From: Streptomyces sp. 1222.5
GTDB taxonomy: Bacteria; Actinomycetota; Actinomycetes; Streptomycetales; Streptomycetaceae
Direction of reading: 5' to 3'
NCBI RefSeq assembly: GCF_900105245.1
Contig: NZ_FNSZ01000001.1
Location: forward strand, 7,996,001 to 8,060,000
Length of the DNA stretch: 64,000 bases
A program made the position numbers and the translations under genes. This document shows positions 1 through 8,684 of this stretch, in pieces (the first letter of the stretch is position 1; each line of letters starts with the position of its first letter). A model generated the notes under the pieces. It was not told the DNA's origin. It made no database searches and saw only the letters and a list, made by a program, of their open reading frames with translations.

Positions 1-357
1 GCACCGTCCGCTCGGCCCTTTGCACCGGCGGCTCGGTGCGGTGCGGGACGGGAAGCCGAACGGAGTGTCCGGGGCGGCTGCCCAGCACCGGGCCCACCGC
101 AGGGCGTCCCCCTCCCGGCCCCGCCGCCCGCCGACGCGCATCGCCCACCGCTGCTCCCGCCTGTTCGCCCTCCCGGGACGCTCGGTCACCTCCCGAGAAC
201 CGTAAGCACAGGGCGGGGGCGGGGGCCCGTGGTGTGCGCCCGCGCGGGTGCAGGTCACGGGGGCCGCTCGCGCACAGGAACTTCACATCGGCCGGGGGTG
301 GAGATGCGTGGTCAGGGCATTCGGAGGGGGTAGTCGGCACGGAGGGGAGAGCCTCCA
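1..357. other. No recognisable gene
   Basis: Only GC-rich frames with Arg/Pro/Ala-rich composition are open here, and none looks like a protein family. A G-tract (around 210-225) and the purine-rich stretch just before position 358 are the only local features. The left edge may hold the end or upstream region of a gene lying outside the window. Confidence 0.5.
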
Positions 358-507
358 GTGACAGTCATCGCGGTTCTGCTGCTTCCCGTCCTCGGCATCC
401 TGCTGTACGGACTGGACCAGGTCGAGGACCGGTGGGTCGTCCGGCCCCCGAGGTCCCGGCACGCGCGCCCCCGCCGACGCCACCGCATGAAGCCGGGCCG
501 CCACTGA
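358..507 (+). CDS. Small membrane protein, 49 residues
   Basis: A GTG start preceded by a GGAGGGG ribosome-binding site about 10 nt upstream opens a 49-codon frame. Residues 2-18 are a hydrophobic segment (VIAVLLLPVLGILLYGL), followed by an acidic patch (DQVEDRW) and a strongly basic Arg/His-rich tail. This layout, one N-terminal membrane helix plus a short basic cytoplasmic tail, recurs in short Streptomyces proteins of unknown function. Its function is unknown. The call rests on start context, composition and general resemblance to such proteins; nothing nearby suggests a partner. Confidence 0.5.
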   Translation: MTVIAVLLLPVLGILLYGLDQVEDRWVVRPPRSRHARPRRRHRMKPGRH

Positions 508-593
508 CGGACCGGTCCGGCCGCCGGGCCGTGTACGGCCTGCCCAACCCGGCCTGGCCTCACTCAGCCCGGCCTCACTCAGCCCGGACCCGC

Positions 594-1025
594 TCAGCCC
601 AGCTCCTCGGCGGCCCGTTCCGTCGGCAGCAGTACGCGGATGTCCGCGGGCAGCGCGCCCGCCATGCGCTCGGTCAGTTCGGGGGCGAGGGCGGCGTCGA
701 GCACCTCCAGCACGGCGGCGGCCTCCTCCAGCGCGGTGTCCTCGTCGGTGCCCGCCCGGTCGGCGATGCGTCCCGCGAAGGCGGTCAGCCCGAACCGTTC
801 ACCGGCCGTACCGGAGTCGGCCCCGGCGGCGTCAGCGGCGTCGGCTGCCTCCCGCATCGCCGCTCCCATGTCGGGCGGCAGCTGGGCGGCCACATGGCGG
901 GCCAGTCCGGACGGAAGCCGTTCCGACAGTGTGCTCACGACCGCATGGGCGGCCCGCTCGGCAGAACCTCGGTCGGGCAGGCGGGCGAGCACCTGCACCT
1001 TTCCGATCATCTCGTCGTGATGCAT
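594..1025 (-). CDS. DUF2267-like protein
   Basis: This 143-residue acidic soluble protein starts at the ATG at 1025, where codon use becomes typical and the hydrophilic start MHHDEMIGK appears. The same frame is open further upstream but there reads as Arg/Pro-rich noise. The helical sequence (LARLPDRGSAERAAHAVV, then a segment with LPPDM, then LTERMAGALPADIRVLLP near the end) shows the two-repeat pattern of DUF2267, in which each half ends in a hydrophobic 'LP.D.R.LLP'-like turn. DUF2267 proteins are small and often stress-associated, and their biochemical role is not established. It stands alone on the minus strand, divergent from the 49-residue peptide gene. Confidence 0.65.
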   Translation of the reverse strand: MHHDEMIGKVQVLARLPDRGSAERAAHAVVSTLSERLPSGLARHVAAQLPPDMGAAMREAADAADAAGADSGTAGERFGLTAFAGRIADRAGTDEDTALEEAAAVLEVLDAALAPELTERMAGALPADIRVLLPTERAAEELG

Positions 1026-1274
1026 GAGGCCGGTCCCTTCGTCAGGAGGTCCTCTCGGCGCGATACGTCCAGAATCCCGCCGGGCTGCCCTCTCCGCGCG
1101 GCGTGTCCGGCCCCGCCGTGGCGGCCGGGAGGCCGCGCGCCGACCGAGTACCCCGGGGGCCGGGTGGCGTCGCGGGCCGGGGCACTTCTCCACCGGCCCT
1201 CGCGTGCCGGGGCTCCGACCGCGTCCGGGACCGGGTCCCTCGGCGGCGGCCCGCCGGAAGGGGCCCGGCGCCGC

Positions 1275-1766
1275 TCAGTCCTCGGCCGTCTGCTGCGTCC
1301 ACGTCCACGCGTACTGCAGCCAGTCCGAAACCGTCAGGGCGCCGAGCCCCGCGCAGACCAGGCGGGTGAGCCGCGGGGACGCCGTGTAGGAGGCGACCAG
1401 GGCACCGGCGGCCCACGCCGCCGTACAGAACGGGCAGGACACCAGGTCGCCGACGGCACGCCGGAACCCGCTGCCCCGCGGCTCGTCCATGACCTCGCTC
1501 GCCTCACCGTCGCCCGCCCGGCGCGTGAACGGCGCCCGGAGGAAACTGGTGATCTTGTCCCGGGTCAGCACCCGCGACGCCTTGTACGTCCCCGCACCCA
1601 GCAGCGCGACGTCCCACGGCGGCACCTCCTCCGGCAGCCGTACGCCCCGGCGCCGGGCCAGCACCGCGAAGGTGCCGGCGCTCGCCACGAACACGGAGGC
1701 GAGGGCGGCATAGCCCCCCAGCGGGGCATCGCCCCGGTCGTCGTAGTGTGCGGTCACCGTCGTCAT
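1275..1766 (-). CDS. DUF1360 family membrane-associated protein
   Basis: The protein has 163 residues. The ATG at 1766 is preceded by GGGAGGT at good spacing, which decides the start over a longer Arg-rich extension. Family hallmarks are visible: an early small-residue hydrophobic stretch (ALASVFVASAGTFAVLA), a central 'TYKASRVLTRDKITSFLRAPF' region that is near-invariant in DUF1360, a 'CPFCTAAW' cysteine pair around residue 110, and a C-terminal 'LTVSDWLQYAW' segment. The cysteine pair could bind metal or form a disulfide. No function is known for the family. It is a monocistronic neighbour of the DUF2267 gene, on the same strand with a gap of about 250 bp. Confidence 0.8.
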   Translation of the reverse strand: MTTVTAHYDDRGDAPLGGYAALASVFVASAGTFAVLARRRGVRLPEEVPPWDVALLGAGTYKASRVLTRDKITSFLRAPFTRRAGDGEASEVMDEPRGSGFRRAVGDLVSCPFCTAAWAAGALVASYTASPRLTRLVCAGLGALTVSDWLQYAWTWTQQTAED

Positions 1767-2056
1767 GAGACCTCCCTGACCTCCTCGTCGCGCGGTCCTG
1801 CCACGGGCGCGCACCGAGTTCCCCGGGGTGAGGGGGCGACACCTGGCCCGGCGGCCTCGCGCACGCACCGGAGCGGGCCTCGGGCCGAACCGGTCCTGGC
1901 CTCACCCCTGGCCACCCCCAGCGCACGCGCCGGCGCGGGGCCGGGACGTGGGCGATGCCACATATGACCTGGTTCGCACTCCCTCCCGGAGGCAGCGGGC
2001 GGCAGGCTACCGTTGCGTGACAGCCCCTGTTCCCTCGCCCCCCGGACGGCCCGGCC

Positions 2057-2584
2057 TTGCTGAACGACCTGTCCTCCCTCATCGCCGCGACGGCACGCTG
2101 GCTGACGGTCTCCTACCCGTCGTCGGGCGGTGCGCTGGCCTCCGCCCTGTGCGAGGCGCAGGCCCGTCAGGCGGTGACCGTCGCGGCCTGGCTGCGGTAC
2201 CCGACCGAGATCGACGCGGCCCTCGTCACCATGGCCGGACCGGGCGGCGCCGACCGCCTCGACTGGATCACCGGAGCCGAGCAGCGCGGCACCATGTGCG
2301 CCGAGGACTGGGCCTGGTGCACCTGGGTGGACGAGGTCGTGGCCAGCTGGGCGGCCTGCCTGCTCACCGACCCGGAGCTGGCGGGGCTCGCCGTCGACGC
2401 CCTCGCCGAGGGCGAGCACCCCTCGTCCGGCCCGGCCGAGTTCCGGCGGCTGGTCGACCCCGACGACGGCGACCGCCGCGCCGCCGCCCTGCTGCGCCAC
2501 CCCGACCTCCTCGCCCCCGTGGCCGACCTGCACCACGAGCAGCTGCTCGACCGGCTCGGCCAGGGCCGCGCCCTCGCCGCCTGA
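2057..2584 (+). CDS. Hypothetical protein, 175 residues
   Basis: I do not recognise a family. The frame starts at a TTG (2057) with no strong ribosome-binding site; an internal ATG at 2231 is the fallback. The sequence is soluble, Ala/Asp/Trp-rich and likely helical, with a tryptophan-rich centre (EDWAWCTWVDEVVASWAACLL) and repeated 'LL..PDLLAPVADLHHE' helices near the end. Codon use (third-position G/C) is convincingly coding. It lies upstream of the iron-permease-like gene and the hydrogenase maturation operon, but a gap of about 240 bp separates it from the former, so co-transcription is not implied. Confidence 0.6.
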   Translation: MLNDLSSLIAATARWLTVSYPSSGGALASALCEAQARQAVTVAAWLRYPTEIDAALVTMAGPGGADRLDWITGAEQRGTMCAEDWAWCTWVDEVVASWAACLLTDPELAGLAVDALAEGEHPSSGPAEFRRLVDPDDGDRRAAALLRHPDLLAPVADLHHEQLLDRLGQGRALAA

Positions 2585-2823
2585 CCGTCGCGCCCCGCGG
2601 TACGCGACCCCGTCGCCGTAGGCACCGGGGCGCGAACGGCGGACCCGGGCGTCGGACGTCCGACTCCGCCGGAACCAGGCCCCTCACGCGGACGCGCCGT
2701 ACGGCGGGCCGCGCATCCGGATGCGGACGGCCGGCCGGGCGCGCCCGTGCGAGTTCCGTACCGGGCCCCTACGCCGCCCGGACGGCGGCCGACGGGCCGG
2801 CCGCCGAGGGGTATGGCTCGGCC

Positions 2824-3192
2824 ATGACGTTCAAGAATCCCGTGCATCGCGGTGGCGCGCGCCGCGGCCGGTTCGAGCAGTTCGCCGAGTACGCCTCCAA
2901 CTTCACCAGCTCCCCGGCCTTCTTCGCCTTCTGCCTGCTCCTCGTCGGCTTCTTCGTCGCGGCCCACGCCGCGCACCTGCGGCTGGAGGTGCTCCTGCTC
3001 GCCGGCGAGTCCATGACCGCGGTGACCCTGCTGCTCCTCGCCCTGCTCAAGAACGCCGAGATGCGCGCCGAGCACGCCATCCAGCGCAAGCTCGACGCGA
3101 TCGCCGGGGCCCTGCTGGCGGCACACCCGGATGTGCGGAGCCAGGCGTTCGAGGATCTGCGCAATGCGATCCGGATGGAGGAAGAGACCTGA
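2824..3192 (+). CDS. Low-affinity iron permease family protein
   Basis: This 122-residue protein has two adjacent hydrophobic segments (about residues 29-45, SPAFFAFCLLLVGFFVA, and 60-77, AGESMTAVTLLLLALLK), followed by a cytoplasmic helix with 'MRAEHAIQRKLDAIAGALL'. The order FEQFAEYASNFTSSPAFF, second TM, then 'KNAEMRAEHAIQRKLDAI' is typical of the short bacterial proteins assigned to the low-affinity iron permease family (PF04120). Iron transport by these short homologues is not proven. The gene ends 66 bp before hypX and could be read through with it; an iron-linked role beside a [NiFe] enzyme would make sense but is inference. Confidence 0.7.
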   Translation: MTFKNPVHRGGARRGRFEQFAEYASNFTSSPAFFAFCLLLVGFFVAAHAAHLRLEVLLLAGESMTAVTLLLLALLKNAEMRAEHAIQRKLDAIAGALLAAHPDVRSQAFEDLRNAIRMEEET

Positions 3193-3258
3193 GCGGCGCG
3201 GGCGAAACGCCGTCGGGGTCCTTCCGGGCACCCGGAACAGGGACGAACATGCCGTGTC

Positions 3259-4974
3259 ATGGACATTCTGCTCGTCGCCAGCGCGTTCAACAGCCTCACC
3301 CAGCGCCTGTACGCCGAACTCTCGGACCACGGGCACCACGTGGATGTCGTCCTCGCCTCGCACGGCCCCGACCCGGTCCGCGCCGCCGTACGTGAACTGC
3401 GGCCGGAACTGGTCGTCGCGCCGATGCTCAAGACCGCCCTGCCGGAGGACGTCTGGCGGGAGCACACCTGCCTGATCGTGCACCCGGGTCCGCCCGGTGA
3501 CCGCGGGCCGTCCTCGCTGGACTGGGCCATCGCCGAAGAGGCACCCCGGTGGGGCGTGACCGTGCTCCAGGCCGAGGCCGCGATGGACGCCGGCCCGATC
3601 TGGGCGGCCGAGTCCTTCCCGGCACCCCCGGTCGGCAAGAGCGACCTCTACCGCAACGAGGCCTCCGACGCCGCCGCCACCGCCGTCCTGACCGCCGTAC
3701 GGCGCTACGCCGAAGGCGCCCACAAGCCCCTCCCGCAGAGCCACGATTCCGTCGACGTCGTCTGGCGCGACGCCTTCCGGCAGGAGCGGCGGCGCATCGA
3801 CTGGGCGCACGACGACACCACGACCGTGCTGCGCAAGCTCCGCGGCGCCGACTCCCAGCCCGGAGTCCTGGACGAACTCCTCGGCCGGGAGATGTTCCTG
3901 CACGGCGGCCACCCGGAGGACCGGCTGCGCGGCCGCCCCGGCGACCTGCTCGCCCAGCGCGCCGGCGCCGTCTGCCGCGCCACCCGGGACGGCGCGGTCT
4001 GGATCCCGGAACTGCGCCCCCGCAAGAAGTCCGGCGACCCCGCGCCCTTCCGCCGGCCGGCCGCGGCCGTCCTCGCCGACATCACGGGCGAGCGCGTCCC
4101 GCGGCTCGCGGAGGACCCGGTCCCCTTCGAACTGCCCGCCGGCCGGCGCACCTGGACCGACATCCGCTACCGGCAGCACGGCGAGGTCGGCTTCCTCGGC
4201 TTCTCGTTCCCCGGCGGCGCGATGAGCACCCTGCACTGCCGCCGACTGCTCGCCGCGTACGAGTACGCGCTCACCCGCCCCACCCGGGTGCTCGTCCTCG
4301 GCGGAGCGCGCGACTTCTTCTCCAACGGCATCCACCTGAACGTCATCGAGGCCGCCCTGGACCCGGCCCGGGAGTCGTGGGCCAACCTCAACGCCATGGA
4401 CGACCTCGTCGAGGCGGTGCTGCGCACCACCGACCGGCTCGTCGTGGCCGCCCTCGCCGGGAACGCGGCAGCGGGCGGCGCCATGCTGGCCCTCGCCGCC
4501 GACCAGGTCTGGTGCCGCACCGGCACCGTTCTCAACCCGCACTACCGGCGCATGGGCCTGTACGGCTCCGAGTTCTGGACGTACTCCCTGCCCCGCCGGG
4601 TCGGCCCCGAGCAGGCCGAGCGGCTGACCACCGAGGCGTTGCCGGTCAGCGCCGCGACCGCCGAACGGCTCGGACTCGCCGACCGCCTCGTACCGGCCGC
4701 ACCGCGGGACTTCGCGGCCGAGGTGGAGCGACTCGCCGCCGGCCTCGCCGCCGCGCCCGACCTGGACCGGCGCATCACCGCCAAGGCGGCCGCCCGCGCC
4801 GCCGACGAACGACAACGCCCCCTCGCCGACCACCGGAAGGCCGAGATGGCCCGCATGCACCACACCTTCTTCGACCCCATGGCCGCCTACCACACCCTGC
4901 GTGCGGCCTTCGTCCGCAAGACGCCCGACGGCTCCGCGCGCCCCCTCGACATCCCCTTCGGGGACCTCCGATGA
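3259..4974 (+). CDS. hypX: HypX: hydrogenase CO-ligand synthesis protein
   Basis: HypX makes the active-site CO ligand of [NiFe] hydrogenases under aerobic conditions, using formyl-tetrahydrofolate via formyl-CoA. This 571-residue protein has the expected two halves. An N-terminal formyltransferase-like domain (about 1-270) carries the 'HPGPPGDRGPSSLDWA' signature. A C-terminal enoyl-CoA hydratase-like domain (about 300-540) has 'GGARDFFSNGIHLNVIE' and 'LAGNAAAGGAMLALAADQ', followed by 'NPHYRRMGLYGSEFWTY'. It is the first clear maturation gene of the plus operon, and its stop overlaps the next start (ATGA). Its presence fits an enzyme that works in air-grown mycelium and spores. Confidence 0.93.
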   Translation: MDILLVASAFNSLTQRLYAELSDHGHHVDVVLASHGPDPVRAAVRELRPELVVAPMLKTALPEDVWREHTCLIVHPGPPGDRGPSSLDWAIAEEAPRWGVTVLQAEAAMDAGPIWAAESFPAPPVGKSDLYRNEASDAAATAVLTAVRRYAEGAHKPLPQSHDSVDVVWRDAFRQERRRIDWAHDDTTTVLRKLRGADSQPGVLDELLGREMFLHGGHPEDRLRGRPGDLLAQRAGAVCRATRDGAVWIPELRPRKKSGDPAPFRRPAAAVLADITGERVPRLAEDPVPFELPAGRRTWTDIRYRQHGEVGFLGFSFPGGAMSTLHCRRLLAAYEYALTRPTRVLVLGGARDFFSNGIHLNVIEAALDPARESWANLNAMDDLVEAVLRTTDRLVVAALAGNAAAGGAMLALAADQVWCRTGTVLNPHYRRMGLYGSEFWTYSLPRRVGPEQAERLTTEALPVSAATAERLGLADRLVPAAPRDFAAEVERLAAGLAAAPDLDRRITAKAAARAADERQRPLADHRKAEMARMHHTFFDPMAAYHTLRAAFVRKTPDGSARPLDIPFGDLR

Positions 4975-5549
4975 CGCCCCGGCTGCTGGTCGCCGGCGTC
5001 GGCAACATCTTCCTGGCCGACGACGCGTTCGGCCCCGAGGTGATCCGCGCCCTCGAACACCGCCCGCTGCCGCCCGAGGCCCGTGTGCACGACTACGGCA
5101 TCCGCGGCATGGACCTCGCCTACGCCCTGCTGGACGGCTACCCCACCGCACTCCTGGTCGACGCCGCCCGGCGCGGGCACCCGCCCGGCACCCTCTCCCT
5201 GATCGAGGCCGAACCCCCCGACGGCACCGTCCCGCCCGAGGCCCACGGCATGGACCCGGCGAAGGTCCTCGCCCTGGCCACGCACCTGGGCGACGAGCCC
5301 CTGCCCCGGGTCCTGGTACTGGCCTGCGAACCCGAGCTGCTGCCGAGGGACGACGATCTCCTGCCCGGGCTCAGCGCACCGGTGCGGGCAGCCGTCGACC
5401 GGGCCGTGGACGCGCTCCACTCACTGGTCCCCGCCCTGCTGGCCGACCCCGCCGGGCCCCTGCCGCCGTTGGGCCGCCCGGTGGAATCCGGCACCCCTCG
5501 TCCGGCTGCGCTGCCGGGCACAACGCCCGGCGGCGTCGAGAATCGGTGA
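4971..5549 (+). CDS. Hydrogenase maturation endopeptidase
   Basis: This protease trims the C-terminal tail of the large subunit once nickel is inserted. The start ATG overlaps the hypX stop (ATGA). The 192-residue product opens with the family motif 'VAGVGNIFLADDAFGPEV', whose acidic residue is one nickel-sensing ligand; a second acidic residue sits in 'LLVDAARRGHPPG' and a His in 'PEAHGMDP'. The last 40 residues are Pro-rich and look disordered. The expected substrate is the HhyL tail after DPCLPCGVH. It belongs to the HyaD/HupD/HoxM class, and the exact symbol is not resolved. Confidence 0.9.
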   Translation: MTPRLLVAGVGNIFLADDAFGPEVIRALEHRPLPPEARVHDYGIRGMDLAYALLDGYPTALLVDAARRGHPPGTLSLIEAEPPDGTVPPEAHGMDPAKVLALATHLGDEPLPRVLVLACEPELLPRDDDLLPGLSAPVRAAVDRAVDALHSLVPALLADPAGPLPPLGRPVESGTPRPAALPGTTPGGVENR

Positions 5550-5610
5550 ACCCCGGGCCCCACGCGACGCGGCCCGGACCCCCTCACCGACCTTGCGAGG
5601 AGCAGCGCCC

Positions 5611-6336
5611 ATGTGCGGGTCCGACGTCAAACAGGCCGTACTGGCGAAGAACGACGGCCTGGCCGCCGACCTGCGCGGCGACCTGGCCCGGCAGGGCGTC
5701 ACCCTGGTGAACCTGCTGTCGAGCCCCGGCAGCGGCAAGACCGAACTCCTCGGCCGGACCCTGGCCCTCGCGGTCGAGCGCGGCCTCCCCGTGGCCGCGC
5801 TCACCGCGGACCTCGCCACCGAGAACGACGCGGTCCGGCTGGCCCGCTCCGGCGCCCCCGTCCAGCAGCTGCTCACCGACGGGCTCTGCCACCTGGAAGC
5901 ACGGCAGGTCCGCACCCGGCTGGACGGCTGGCTGCCGGCGGACACCGCCGTGCTCTTCGTGGAGAACGTCGGCAACCTCGTCTGCCCGGCCGCCTACGAC
6001 CTCGGCGAGACCCTGCGGGTCGTCCTGATGGCGGTCACCGAGGGCGAGGACAAACCCCTGAAGTACCCCACCGCGTTCGGCTCGGCCCACCTGGTCGTCG
6101 TCACCAAGACCGACCTGGCCGAGCCGGCCGGCTTCGACGAGACCGCCTTCCGGGCGAACGTCCACCGGGTCAACCCGGGCGTGGAGATCGTCCGGTCCTG
6201 CGCCCGCACCGGGGACGGCGTCGACATCCTGCTGGAGCACGCCCTCGCCGCCCGCGACAGCGCCCCGCCGCACCGACCGCCCCTCGCCCCGCACCCCCAC
6301 GGCCACCACCACCCCGAGTCCGCCCCCGTCGCGTGA
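5611..6336 (+). CDS. hypB: HypB: nickel-insertion GTPase
   Basis: HypB is a GTPase that, with HypA, delivers nickel to the large subunit. The ATG at 5611 follows GAGGAG with 8-nt spacing and is preferred to a TTG 18 nt upstream. The P-loop is 'SSPGSGKTELL' (about residues 36-46), followed by 'ALTADLATENDAVRL', 'VFVENVGNLVCPA' and the guanine-specificity motif 'VVTKTDL'. The N-terminus carries 'MCGSD' but no long His-rich nickel store; instead a short His cluster (HPHGHHH) lies in the last 15 residues, an unusual placement. The stop overlaps the hypF GTG start (GTGA). Confidence 0.93.
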   Translation: MCGSDVKQAVLAKNDGLAADLRGDLARQGVTLVNLLSSPGSGKTELLGRTLALAVERGLPVAALTADLATENDAVRLARSGAPVQQLLTDGLCHLEARQVRTRLDGWLPADTAVLFVENVGNLVCPAAYDLGETLRVVLMAVTEGEDKPLKYPTAFGSAHLVVVTKTDLAEPAGFDETAFRANVHRVNPGVEIVRSCARTGDGVDILLEHALAARDSAPPHRPPLAPHPHGHHHPESAPVA

Positions 6337-8681
6337 CCGCCCCCGCCACCGGCCCGGTGCGCCGCCGGCTCACCGTGCGCGGCACCGTGCAGGGCGTCGG
6401 CTTCCGCCCGCACGTGCACCGCCTGGCCGCCGGACTCTCCCTCGCCGGATTCGTCGGCAACATCGGTGACGGGGTGCTCATCGAGGTGGAAGGCCCGGCC
6501 GGCGAGGTGGACCGGTTCTGCGCCCTGCTCGCCGAGCAGCCGCCGCCCCTCGCGGCCGTGACCGCGGTCGCCGGCGAGGACCTGCCCGCCACCGGCGAGA
6601 GCGGCACCTTCACCATCCGCACCACCGAGCGGTCCCCGGGCCGCACCCAGCTCCCACCCGACACTGCGACCTGCGCCGACTGCCTGTCCGAGCTGTCCGA
6701 CCCGGCCGACCGCCGCCACCGGCACCCCTTCATCACCTGCACCCACTGCGGCCCCCGGTTCACCGTCGCCACCGGCATGCCGTACGACCGCGCCGTCACG
6801 ACCATGGCCGGCTTCCCCATGTGCCCCCCGTGCGCACGCGAGTACGGCGACCCCGCCGACCGGCGTTTCCACGCCCAGCCCGTCGCCTGCCCCGACTGCG
6901 GGCCGCGGCTCGCCCTGACCCCGGCCGCCGGCAGCGGCGCCCGCCCCGCCCGGGACGGAGAGGCGATCGCCACCGCCCGCGCGCTGCTCGCCGCCGGACG
7001 GATCGTCGCCGTCAAGGGGGTCGGCGGCTACCACCTGGCCTGTGACGCCACCGACACCCGGGCCGTCGGGGCCCTGCGCGACCGCAAGGAGCGGGGCGGC
7101 AAGGCCTTCGCGGTGATGTGCGCCGACCTGACCACGGCCGAGCGGATCGCACTGCTCTCCGACGCGGAACGGGCCGCCCTCACCAGCGCCCGCCGCCCCA
7201 TCGTCCTGCTGCGCCGCCGCACACCCCCGGACGGCCTCCGCCTCGCCGAGCAGGTCTGCCCGGGCAGCCCGCACCTCGGCGTCCTGCTGCCCTACACCCC
7301 CGTCCACACCCTGCTGTTCGGACTGCCCGGCGATCCCCCCGGCCCCCGGGCGCTGGTCATGACCAGCGGCAACCGCTCCGGTGAACCCATCGTCACCGAC
7401 GACACCGAGGCGCTGACCAGGCTGGCCGGCCTCGCCGACGCCTGGCTCACCCACGACCGGCCGATCGCCTCGCCCTGCGACGACTCCCTGCTCCGGGTCC
7501 GCCCCGACGGCACCGAACAGGTGGTGCGCCGCTCCCGCGGCTACGTGCCCCGCCCGCTGCGGCTGCCGGTCCCGGTCCGGCCCACCCTCGCGGCCGGCGG
7601 CGACCTCAAGAACGTCCTCTGCCTGGGCGAGGGCGAGCACGCCTGGTTCGGGCCGCACATCGGGGACATGGGCGAACTCGCCACCCTCGAGGCCGCCGAC
7701 CGGGCCGAGCGCCACCTGGCCCGCCTCACCGGGGTCACCCCGCGCCTGGTGGCCGCCGACCGGCACCCCGGATACCACTCGACCGCCCGGGCCCGCAGAA
7801 GCGCGAGCCGGCTCGGCGCCGGCGCCCCGGTCCTGGTCCAGCACCACCACGCCCACGTCGCCTCCGCGATGGCCGAGCACGGCCTCGACGGCACCACGCC
7901 CGTGATCGGCGTCGCCTTCGACGGCACCGGGTACGGGGACGACCGCACGGTGTGGGGCGGCGAGATCCTGCTCGCCGACTACACCGGCTACCGGCGCTTC
8001 GCCCATCTGACCCCCGCCCCGCTGCCCGGCGGCGACGCGGGCGTGGCCAACCCGTGCCGGCTGGCGCTCGCCCGGCTCTGGGCGGCCGGGCTGCCGTGGA
8101 CCCCCGCCCTGCCCAGCGTCATGGCCTGCTCGGACGTCGAGAAAGCCGTGCTGCGAAAGCAGTTGGAACGCCAGGCGGCCTGCGTCCCGACCTCCAGCAT
8201 GGGCCGGCTCTTCGACGCGGTGTCCTCCCTGGTGGGTGTCTGCCACCGCGCGGAATACGAGGCCCAGGCCGCGATGGAGCTGGAGGCGGCGGCGCTGGAG
8301 GCGGCGGGCGACGACGCGGTGGCCCATCCCTTCGGTTTCGGGACGCGCGGCGAGATCGACCCGGCGCCCGCCCTGGCCGCGCTGCTGGACGACCAGTCCC
8401 GCGGCACCCCCGCCGCCGTCCTCGCGGCCCGCTTCCACCGCGGCGTCGCGCGGGCCGTCACCGAGATCTGCCGCCGGGCCCGCACGGCGACCGGCCTGAC
8501 CACCGTCGCGCTGACCGGGGGTGTCTTCGTCAACGCCCTGCTGGAGGAGGAGTGCACCGCCCTGCTCACCCGGGAGGACTTCACGGTGCTGCGGCACGGC
8601 GACGTACCGCCCAACGACGGCGGGCTGGCGCTCGGCCAGCTGATGGTCGCGGGAACAGCAACCAACCACGAGACGGAGTGA
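6333..8681 (+). CDS. hypF: HypF: carbamoyltransferase for CN ligand synthesis
   Basis: HypF converts carbamoyl phosphate to a carbamoyl group placed on the C-terminal Cys of HypE, the first step toward the cyanide ligands. The GTG start overlaps the hypB stop, giving 782 residues, the normal family size. Domains run in order: acylphosphatase (about 8-95, 'VRGTVQGVGFRPHVHRL'), two zinc modules (CADC...CTHC and CPPC...CPDC, about 110-190), a YrdC-like domain (about 205-400, 'VAVKGVGGYHLACDA'), and a Kae1/TobZ-like C-terminal domain with 'QHHHAHVASAMAEHGL', 'GVAFDGTGYG' and 'LTGGVFVNALL'. Four bases separate it from hypC. Confidence 0.95.
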   Translation: MTAPATGPVRRRLTVRGTVQGVGFRPHVHRLAAGLSLAGFVGNIGDGVLIEVEGPAGEVDRFCALLAEQPPPLAAVTAVAGEDLPATGESGTFTIRTTERSPGRTQLPPDTATCADCLSELSDPADRRHRHPFITCTHCGPRFTVATGMPYDRAVTTMAGFPMCPPCAREYGDPADRRFHAQPVACPDCGPRLALTPAAGSGARPARDGEAIATARALLAAGRIVAVKGVGGYHLACDATDTRAVGALRDRKERGGKAFAVMCADLTTAERIALLSDAERAALTSARRPIVLLRRRTPPDGLRLAEQVCPGSPHLGVLLPYTPVHTLLFGLPGDPPGPRALVMTSGNRSGEPIVTDDTEALTRLAGLADAWLTHDRPIASPCDDSLLRVRPDGTEQVVRRSRGYVPRPLRLPVPVRPTLAAGGDLKNVLCLGEGEHAWFGPHIGDMGELATLEAADRAERHLARLTGVTPRLVAADRHPGYHSTARARRSASRLGAGAPVLVQHHHAHVASAMAEHGLDGTTPVIGVAFDGTGYGDDRTVWGGEILLADYTGYRRFAHLTPAPLPGGDAGVANPCRLALARLWAAGLPWTPALPSVMACSDVEKAVLRKQLERQAACVPTSSMGRLFDAVSSLVGVCHRAEYEAQAAMELEAAALEAAGDDAVAHPFGFGTRGEIDPAPALAALLDDQSRGTPAAVLAARFHRGVARAVTEICRRARTATGLTTVALTGGVFVNALLEEECTALLTREDFTVLRHGDVPPNDGGLALGQLMVAGTATNHETE

Positions 8682-8684
8682 CCC

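Noticed and set aside
36..1967. A very long open frame on the plus strand
   Set aside because: It runs across two minus-strand genes, is dominated by Arg, Gly, Pro and Ala, and has no family motif; it is the GC-rich shadow of real genes.
2167..5151. 994-codon minus-strand frame opposite hypX
   Set aside because: It is antisense to a convincing hypX and endopeptidase, with Gly/Val/Arg-biased composition typical of shadow frames in high-GC DNA.
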